Below are positions 60,058 through 64,000 of a DNA stretch of 64,000 nucleotides, piece after piece. A program made the position numbers and the translations under genes. Numbering within the stretch: position 1 is the first letter of the stretch; each line of letters opens with the position of its first letter. This DNA comes from Nonomuraea coxensis DSM 45129 (GTDB lineage Bacteria; Actinomycetota; Actinomycetes; Streptosporangiales; Streptosporangiaceae). Below the pieces are notes generated by a model that was not told the origin of the DNA, ran no database searches, and saw nothing but the letters and a program-made list of their open reading frames with translations. Location: assembly GCF_019397265.1 (NCBI RefSeq), contig NZ_CP068985.1, positions 8,055,001-8,119,000 on the forward strand. Reading direction: 5' to 3'.

Positions 60058-61065
60058 ATGGAGACGGCCGTCGGCACGACCAAGGCGTGCGAGGTACTCG
60101 GCAAGGCCCGCGCCAGCCTGTACCGGCAGCGAAATCCGAAGCCGCGCAGGCAAGGTCCGCGCCGGCCGTTTCATCACCCGGCGGAGTTGTCCGAGGAGGA
60201 ACGGGCGCAGGTGCTGGCGGTGCTGGACTCGTCCCGGTTCGCCGACAAGTCGGCGGGCCAGGTATGGGCGATCCTGCTGGATGAGGGCACCTACCTGTGC
60301 TCGCAGGCCACCATGTACCGGTTGCTGCGCGAGCGCGGCCAGTCCGGCGAGCGGCGCGCGCAGGCCACCCATCCGGCGAAGAAGAAGCCCGAACTGGAGG
60401 CCGACGGACCGAATCAAGTATGGAGCTGGGATATCACGAAACTGAAAGGCCCGGCGCGCGGCGTCCACTACCTTCTCTACGTCATCCTCGACATTTTCTC
60501 CCGCAAGGTCATCTGGTGGGAGATCTGGCCGACCGAGAACGGCACTCTGGCCAAGGAGTTCATCGAGCGCGCCATCGAGCGCAACGGCGGGATCGCACCT
60601 GACGCGATCCACGCCGATCGCGGCACGTCGATGACGTCGAACACCGTCACTGGCCTGCTCGCGCAGCTCGGGATCGATCAGTCGCATTCACGGCCGCGCG
60701 TGTCCAACGACAACCCCTACTCGGAGGCGCAGTTCAAGACACTCAAATATTGCCCGGCGTTTCCCGGGAGGTTCGGCTCGATCGAAGACGCCCGTATCTT
60801 CTGTGAGCAGTTCTTTGATTATTACAACAACGAGCATCGTCATTCGGGTATCGCGATGCACACTCCCGCGTCCGTGCACGACGGCACCGCCGTCAAGATC
60901 CACGCCCAGCGGGTCGCCACGCTGAACGCGGCCTTCCTGGCCCGCCCCGAGCGGTTCCGCGGCCGGCGCCCCAACCCGCCGTCGCTGCCGGCCAGAGTGT
61001 GGATCAACAGGCCACCTACGACCCTCCAGAGCGACGCTTCACCTCAAACCACACAAGTAGCCTGA
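60058..61065 (+). CDS. IS3-family transposase OrfB (copy 2)
   Basis: 335 residues, DDE residues D125, D187, E223 present. One substitution relative to copy 1 (AAC for TAC, Asn for Tyr, in the RRPNPPSLP segment). Intact. Confidence 0.93.
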   Translation: METAVGTTKACEVLGKARASLYRQRNPKPRRQGPRRPFHHPAELSEEERAQVLAVLDSSRFADKSAGQVWAILLDEGTYLCSQATMYRLLRERGQSGERRAQATHPAKKKPELEADGPNQVWSWDITKLKGPARGVHYLLYVILDIFSRKVIWWEIWPTENGTLAKEFIERAIERNGGIAPDAIHADRGTSMTSNTVTGLLAQLGIDQSHSRPRVSNDNPYSEAQFKTLKYCPAFPGRFGSIEDARIFCEQFFDYYNNEHRHSGIAMHTPASVHDGTAVKIHAQRVATLNAAFLARPERFRGRRPNPPSLPARVWINRPPTTLQSDASPQTTQVA

Positions 61066-61091
61066 TGTCTCATTCGGTTTGACAGGCACCG

Positions 61092-61264
61092 AGTCCGTCG
61101 GCGGGGTGGCTGCGGTAGTGGTCGGTGGCCGCGGCGATGTTGGTCCAGCCGATCAGGTGGGCCAGGCCGATGGCCAGGTTGCGGAGGCTGGCCATGATGC
61201 AGGGTGCGGTGCCGGTCCGCACCCGGGAGGCGTCTTCGCGGTAGGTGACGTCACGGATGCGGGA
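61092..61264 (-). pseudogene. C-terminal remnant of an ISAs1-family transposase
   Basis: SRIRDVTYREDASRVRTGTA, PCIMASLRNLAIGLAHLIGW, TNIAAATDHYRSHPADGL is the standard C-terminus of ISAs1-type DDE transposases (V(T)..EDASRxRTGxxPxxMAxLRNLAI). Its 3' end is cut by IS copy 2 and its 5' end joins an unrelated fragment at about 61265. Confidence 0.75.
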
Positions 61265-61279
61265 AGCGTCTGCTACGCC

Positions 61280-61531
61280 ATGGCAGCCAACCCCAAGAGC
61301 GGCACCCGAGGCATCATCGCCCGGGATGGAGCCATCGAAGACTCCGGCACCACCTTCGGCGGCGGCGACGCCGGCGGCCACCTGACATCCGAAGAGATCC
61401 TCGCCGAATACCTCTACCAGGGCCACGCCGCGGCCTACTGCTACGCCGCGACAGGACTACGACCTCCCGACGCACGAGCCGTCACCGGCCCGCCCGATAC
61501 GTGGATCCGCCTGCCGAATCAATACGGCTGA
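61280..61531 (+). pseudogene. 5'-truncated hypothetical gene
   Basis: 83 codons from an internal ATG: MAANPKSGTRGIIARDGAIE, TSEEILAEYLYQGHAAAYCY, AATGLRPPDARAVTGPPDTW, IRLPNQYG. Coding-like text continues upstream (SVCYA) to the ISAs1 junction, so the start is probably lost. Family unknown. Confidence 0.4.
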
Positions 61532-61756
61532 ACGACTGCAGTGATGTCAGCCTCGGTCCAATCGCCGGACATGACAGCACCCACATGTGAAGAGCGGGAG
61601 TGTCTTACGGTCTGCCAGCTACAATATGGCCCTGACCAGCTCGAACGCCTGTCGTGCAGCGAGCCGTAGGAGGCCTACACCGAAGAGCCCAATACTTGTC
61701 GAGCAGCACCCACATATCCCCACATAAGTAGCCAAACTGGGCTCGTAGTTGCTGGA
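61532..61756. other. Gap at the right end of the island
   Basis: 225 bp, no gene recognised. Ends at the first piece of attR. Confidence 0.4.
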
Positions 61757-61780
61757 GCTCTCCTAAAGCGGGTGCCGCAG
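61757..61780 (+). repeat. attR, left piece (tRNA-Arg bases 29-52)
   Basis: 24 bp identical to 52240-52263, starting with the anticodon stem-loop and ending in GCCGCAG. The match to the tRNA then breaks off at the IS110 border and resumes at 63463. Confidence 0.85.
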
Positions 61781-61801
61781 ACATCCGATCTGCGTAAGTT
61801 G

Positions 61802-63028
61802 TCAAGCCATGGCCTTCGATGGTGGCTGGAAGGCGACATCTTCGTTGTAGGTCACGCCCTTTTGCAGGCAGTGGTGGAGGCAGCCGAGCAGGCGGTTGAA
61901 GGTGTTGCGTAGCGCGCTGGAGTGTCGCTCGCCTTCGGCGCGTCGCCGGTCGTAGTGGGCTCTGGGGCCCGGCGCTCGTAGGGATGCGAAGGCCCAGACG
62001 TATCCGGCAGCGGCCAGGCGCTGATCCTTCACTTTGCGGTGGTGGACGACCAGGCTTTTGCCCGAGGCTCGGGTGATTGGAGCTGCGCCGGCATAGGCCT
62101 TCAGCGCGCGTGCGTCTGCGAAGCGGGTGCGGTCGTCGCCGAGTTCGGCGAGCACGCGGGCGCCGGTGACGTCGGCCAGACCCGGGAAGCTGGTGATGAC
62201 GGCAGCGTCCGGGTGCTGGTGGAAGGCCTCGTTGGTGGCGTCGGCAAGATCGTCGGCGGCTCGGCATGCTGCATCCAGCTGTAACAGCAATGCTTGGGCC
62301 TGACGTCCGAGCGCTTCTTCGACCAGTGGGAGCTGGCGAAGGTGTTCTTCACCGAAGAGTGCCTGCAGCCGGTCGGCCCAGGTGGCGATGTTGCGCTGCC
62401 GGCCCGAGGCGCGCAGCAGGGCGTGCAATCGGCGGGCGGTGAGCTTGGCGGCCGCGGTGGGCGTGGGCGCCGCCTGCAGGATGGTGCGGGCTTCGCGGGA
62501 GGTCAGGCCGATGTTCTTGACGTGGAAGGCCGTCAGCGCCGCGGGGAAGTACTCCCGTAGGAGGGACCGCAGCTGGTTGGCCAGCTGCTGACGGTTCCAG
62601 ACCGCGTCTTGCTGGGCACGGGCCAGCACGGCGATCGCCTGGACCAGCTCGGAGTCCTCCGGGAGCGGCCGGTGGAGGTCGGCGTCGACGCGCAGGATGT
62701 TGGCCAAGGTCATGGCGTCGGCGTGGTCGGACTTGGAGCGGGCGACGGTGTGACGTTCACGGTAGCGGGCCACGGCCAGCGGGTTGATCGCATAGACCTT
62801 GCGGCCGGTGGCGCGCAGGCAGGACACCAGCAGGCCACGTCCGGTCTCGATCGCGACGGGGATCGGGTTGTCGGGACGGTCGCCGTGCTCGGCCAGCAAC
62901 TCGACCAGAGCCCGCCAGCCGTGGGCATCGTCGCTGATACGCCGCTTGGCCACCAGCTTGCCACCTTCATCGACCAGGGCGACGTCGTGGTGCCTTTCGC
63001 TCCAGTCGATTCCGCATGTCACCGTCAC
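61802..63028 (-). CDS. IS110-family transposase (DEDD)
   Basis: 408 residues: DEDD_Tnp_IS110 domain with D8 (CGIDWSE), E61 (AIETG), D101 and D104 (SKSDHADA), a helical middle and a Transposase_20 domain (SFPGLADVTGARVLAELGDD, LKAYAGAAPITRASGKS). GTG at 63026-63028 follows AAGGAGG by five bases; the longer upstream frame is not needed. Intact, potentially active as an RNA-guided recombinase. Confidence 0.93.
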   Translation of the reverse strand: MTVTCGIDWSERHHDVALVDEGGKLVAKRRISDDAHGWRALVELLAEHGDRPDNPIPVAIETGRGLLVSCLRATGRKVYAINPLAVARYRERHTVARSKSDHADAMTLANILRVDADLHRPLPEDSELVQAIAVLARAQQDAVWNRQQLANQLRSLLREYFPAALTAFHVKNIGLTSREARTILQAAPTPTAAAKLTARRLHALLRASGRQRNIATWADRLQALFGEEHLRQLPLVEEALGRQAQALLLQLDAACRAADDLADATNEAFHQHPDAAVITSFPGLADVTGARVLAELGDDRTRFADARALKAYAGAAPITRASGKSLVVHHRKVKDQRLAAAGYVWAFASLRAPGPRAHYDRRRAEGERHSSALRNTFNRLLGCLHHCLQKGVTYNEDVAFQPPSKAMA

Positions 63029-63106
63029 CAGCGCCTCCTTGGTTCGATCCTTGGGCCCAGGTGAGCCGCGCAGGGGCACGCCACGCCCTAATGAGAGAGC
63101 TCGATG

Positions 63107-63176
63107 GCTCGACATCCGATCAGCGGTTCGTGGCCCCAGCCGGCCGCAGGTCCGCGTTCTGCGCAAGGGCTCGAGC
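63107..63176 (-). ncRNA. Candidate bridge RNA segment of the IS110 element
   Basis: Part of the 432 bp non-coding end upstream of the transposase gene. GCCGCAGGTCCG (63143-63154) matches the tRNA target GCCGCAGGTTCG in 11 of 12 positions across the insertion point; ACATCCGATCAGCG (63112-63125) matches the element's own end ACATCCGATCTGCG (61781-61794) in 13 of 14. GCTCGA (63107-63112) and TCGAGC (63171-63176) can pair and enclose both. Boundaries and structure of the RNA are not known. Confidence 0.5.
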
Positions 63177-63462
63177 GCCCGGGTAGATACGAGCGGTGTC
63201 TCCTGCGGCTGGCTCACGCCACGATCTTGACGAAAAGAAGCGACTGACGGATGGCGGTCAAGAGGGACCAAGGTGCACGGCCTTAGCAGAGAACTCCAGG
63301 TCCGATATCGACTCAGGCATTCACTCGGTCCCCGTCAACCGCCACCCGCCAGCCCCTCGCCCCGTTCGCACGGCCTGCGGTCAGGAGTCAAGCTCCGATT
63401 CGAATCTAGGCTTCAGGGCGAGTACCCGAGTCAGCGAACTCGGGGTCGTACGCAGTCATTAG

Positions 63463-63488
63463 GTTCGAATCCTGCCGGGGGCACTCAC
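63463..63488 (+). repeat. attR, right piece (tRNA-Arg 3' end)
   Basis: 26 bp identical to 52264-52289: T-arm remainder, acceptor 3' strand and CACTCAC. Together with 61757-61780 it forms the right 50 bp att copy. Confidence 0.85.
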
Positions 63489-63968
63489 CTAGATCGCCAT
63501 TTTCGGCCCCTGACCTGCGGTTTCACAGCCGCAGGTCTTTTGCTTTGTAGACCTAGATAGGCAGCCGACGGTGCCCGCCCGCAGCCGTAGGACCATGATC
63601 AGGGGACATGCGGGGGATGATCTTTAGGTCGTTTCCCCAGGTGAAACCGCGATTCTGCGCTATTCCCGCGTCCGACCACCCGCCACGACCGCCCGAGCTC
63701 CGCACAAATACAGCCGTTGAGCGTGCCAAATATGTGCGTAGCCTCCGGCTTGTGGCGCACGCTCGCCTGCCCAAGACACGGGCCGCGCATGGTGTTGGAG
63801 TGCGATACCGGGTCTCCGATCTTGATCGGGAAATGGCCGGCCGACTCGCGCTCGAAGGTCACCGTACGTGACGGTTGATGGGGGCGTCGGACCCGGACAT
63901 GCGAAACCCGTGGCTCTTGTGGATCATGACTGTTCTCTACGCAGTCAACCCCCAAGGAACCACGGGCG
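63489..63968. other. Right arm after attR; no gene recognised
   Basis: The first ~270 bp are diverged relatives of 52290-52560. The remainder holds nothing recognisable; an imperfect inverted repeat (CCCGTGGCTCTTG near 63909 and its inverse near 63951) precedes the last start codon. Confidence 0.5.
63512..63541 (+). terminator. Duplicate of the tRNA-Arg terminator
   Basis: Perfect 9 bp stem GACCTGCGG / CCGCAGGTC with an 8 nt loop and TTTT. Confidence 0.75.
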
Positions 63969-64000
63969 TGCACAATCCTATCGAGACCTCCACCGAGGCG
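63969..64000 (+). CDS. Possible start of a gene running off the right edge
   Basis: GTG followed by HNPIETSTEA in 32 bases. Too short to identify; AAGGA lies about 12 bases upstream. Confidence 0.25.

Larger units (their letters stand above)
59488..61091 (+). mobile_element. IS3-family element, copy 2
   Basis: 1604 bp, same orientation and ends as copy 1. Flanks are CAC on the left and AGT on the right, so no target duplication: the two flanks were not neighbours when this copy inserted. Confidence 0.93.
61781..63460 (-). mobile_element. IS110-family element inserted in attR
   Basis: About 1.68 kb between the two tRNA pieces. Both borders read AG on the plus strand (61779-61780 and 63461-63462), i.e. 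CT on the element's strand, the type of dinucleotide core found in IS110 elements. No inverted repeats, as expected. 21 bp lie after the transposase gene and 432 bp before it. Confidence 0.85.

Overview
High-GC actinomycete chromosome, most likely Streptosporangiales (Nonomuraea-like); the taxon is inferred from codon use, frequent GTG/TTG starts, many apparently leaderless promoters and typical actinobacterial synteny (metG / rsmI / protein-O-mannosyltransferase; galU / glp-moeA / moaC / mog / N-acetyltransferase / glpR).

Layout. 0-9.6 kb: housekeeping and envelope block: metG (cut by the window edge), a GT2 glycosyltransferase, a polytopic glycosyltransferase-like protein, and rsmI flanked by two divergent paralogous GT39 mannosyltransferases. 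9.8-26 kb: ordinary regulator/enzyme pairs (two TetR pairs with visible operators, WYL, HxlR and winged-helix regulators), hydrolases, two deacetylases of the CE4 type, a glutaminase, RidA, secreted proteins and several decayed genes (PP2C, ECF sigma tail). 26-30.3 kb: an IS3-family element has split a membrane-protein gene, followed by a frameshifted gene and fragments of a GH10 xylanase and a transposase-like gene. 30.3-37.65 kb: accessory block (truncated FAD monooxygenase, TetR, recombinase/LuxR/RibD fragments, WYL regulator, epoxide hydrolase, NmrA-type reductase, AlkZ-like protein) lying between two copies of a ~200-270 bp repeat, one copy abutting tRNA-Ala(CGC). 37.7-44.9 kb: conserved core: glpR (sepX-like), acetyltransferase, mog, moaC, glp/moeA, galU on the minus strand; 5-formyl-THF cyclo-ligase, a K+/H+ antiporter and an FmdB zinc ribbon on the plus strand. 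44.9-46.3 kb: repeat-rich DNA without a convincing gene. 46.2-52.1 kb: a DHA2 exporter whose MarR-like tail is out of frame, mtnP, a CpaB-like protein, mscL, an M15 peptidase and a small exported protein.

52.2-63.5 kb: genomic island at tRNA-Arg(CCT). The 50 bp attachment core is the 3' part of the tRNA plus six bases. The island carries a polymorphic-toxin-like protein (DNRLRE, Ig-like, LamG, FN3, LamG, C-terminal NucA/NucB-type nuclease) with a probable immunity gene just downstream. Two almost identical 1604 bp IS3-family copies have cut it: removing the first, with one copy of its AAA target duplication, restores one reading frame; the second has removed the 5' part of the gene. The right attachment copy has itself been split by an IS110-family element whose 432 bp non-coding end contains short stretches matching both the tRNA target and the element end, as expected of a bridge RNA.
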